Source: Dehalococcoidia bacterium (GTDB taxonomy: Bacteria; Chloroflexota; Dehalococcoidia; JACPQF01). From it: DNA of 6,757 nt. The notes under the pieces were generated by a model. It was not told the origin of the DNA, made no database searches, and was given only the letters and a program-made list of their open reading frames with translations. Positions 6,325 through 6,757 of the stretch are shown in pieces. The stretch lies in assembly GCA_030650265.1 (NCBI GenBank), contig JAUSEJ010001056.1, positions 1 through 6,757 on the forward strand, written 5' to 3'. Position 1 is the first letter of the stretch, and the number at the start of each line of letters is the position of its first letter. Both the position numbers and the translations under genes were made by a program.

Positions 6325-6757
6325 ATGGTTAACCGCAGGAACGACTGGCAAATAGAGGTCGGCATCATGCAAAAGGAAATGGAGCGCTTTTTGGGTCGCT
6401 TCGCTCAGTGTACGAGTCCTCTCGCTCAGTCTTCATCAGGCGTCTGGCAGCCATTGGTGGATATTTACGAGACCGCCGAGGACTTGGTGATTCTTATCGA
6501 CTCGGCCGGTGTATCCTGCGAGCAGATCAAGCTATCGTTGTTGGGACGCACCCTTACCATCAGGGGTGTGCGACCAGATCATCTCAGGGGCATCCGGCGA
6601 GCCTTCCACCTCATGGAGATAAGCTTCGGACCCTTCGAACGCAGCTTAGAACTCCCCGTTGCCGTCGATGTCGAGAGGGTCAGGACCTCTTGCCATGATG
6701 GATTCCTAGAAGTGGTCTTCCCCAAATCTACCAGGGGCCAGGCGCAGGCCGTGGTAG
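6325..6757 (+). CDS. Hsp20 / alpha-crystallin family small heat-shock protein (3' end cut by window)
   Basis: The reading frame is open from ATG 6325 to the window end (144 codons plus one base) with no stop. Small heat-shock proteins form cytoplasmic oligomers that hold unfolding proteins in a soluble state without ATP. After a short N-terminal arm (W8-Q35, with MQKEMERFLG), the alpha-crystallin domain begins at VWQPLVDIYETAEDLVI (40-56). It continues through the strand-turn-strand DSAGVSCEQIKLSL and LTIRGVR (77-83), the loop and GPFERSLELP (102-111), and the hallmark DGFLEVVFPK (125-134), the local form of the family's A-x-x-x-n-G-v-L motif. Only a short tail, possibly with an IxI motif, should be missing. 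The gene has its own promoter-like sequence and a strong ribosome binding site, so it is probably a separate stress-regulated unit, not part of the acyl-CoA cluster. Confidence 0.9.
   Translation, partial: MVNRRNDWQIEVGIMQKEMERFLGRFAQCTSPLAQSSSGVWQPLVDIYETAEDLVILIDSAGVSCEQIKLSLLGRTLTIRGVRPDHLRGIRRAFHLMEISFGPFERSLELPVAVDVERVRTSCHDGFLEVVFPKSTRGQAQAVV

Noticed and set aside
6408..6698. A 96-codon frame beginning MYESSRSVF
   Set aside because: It lies in another frame inside the Hsp20 gene and shows no family signature. The 6325 frame carries the alpha-crystallin domain.

Overview
The window carries five genes, all on the + strand. It looks like a metabolic block of a moderately GC-rich bacterium with good Shine-Dalgarno sites. 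The gene set fits the anaerobic acid degraders common in sediment Desulfobacterota and Chloroflexota (Dehalococcoidia): an ADP-forming acyl-CoA synthetase, a double-hotdog MaoC-type hydratase and two family III CoA-transferases. No taxonomic marker is present, so the lineage is a guess.

Layout: (1) 1-2216, a fused alpha-beta NDP-forming acyl-CoA synthetase whose true start codon is probably cut by the window edge. (2) 2217-2421, a 205-bp gap filled by a nested palindromic element. (3) 2422-3546, a FAS1-like/MaoC-type dehydratase. (4) 3547-3780, a 234-bp gap with a second, unrelated long inverted repeat flanked by a purine tract and a pyrimidine tract. (5) 3781-4995 and 4992-6206, two CaiB/BaiF (family III) CoA-transferase genes overlapping by ATGA, each 404 aa. 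(6) 6207-6324, a short gap with a sigma70-like promoter. (7) 6325 to the window end, an Hsp20 small heat-shock protein gene cut off at its 3' end. No gap reaches 300 bp, and I see no RNA gene, CRISPR array, transposase or integrase.

Working together (inference): the CoA-transferase pair would load CoA onto an organic acid from a CoA donor, the hydratase would add or remove water on the enoyl/hydroxyacyl-CoA, and the acyl-CoA synthetase could recover ATP from a product acyl-CoA, or activate an acid at the cost of ATP. The substrate cannot be read from the sequence. The most notable protein-level observation is asymmetry in the CoA-transferase pair. The second protein keeps the catalytic Asp (D175) and the ENFxPG motif. 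The first has His (H174) at the Asp position and has lost ENFxPG. This suggests a heteromer with one catalytic and one non-catalytic subunit. The most notable DNA-level observation is the element at 2257-2380, whose two arms each contain a hairpin and differ from each other mostly by changes that keep the pairing.
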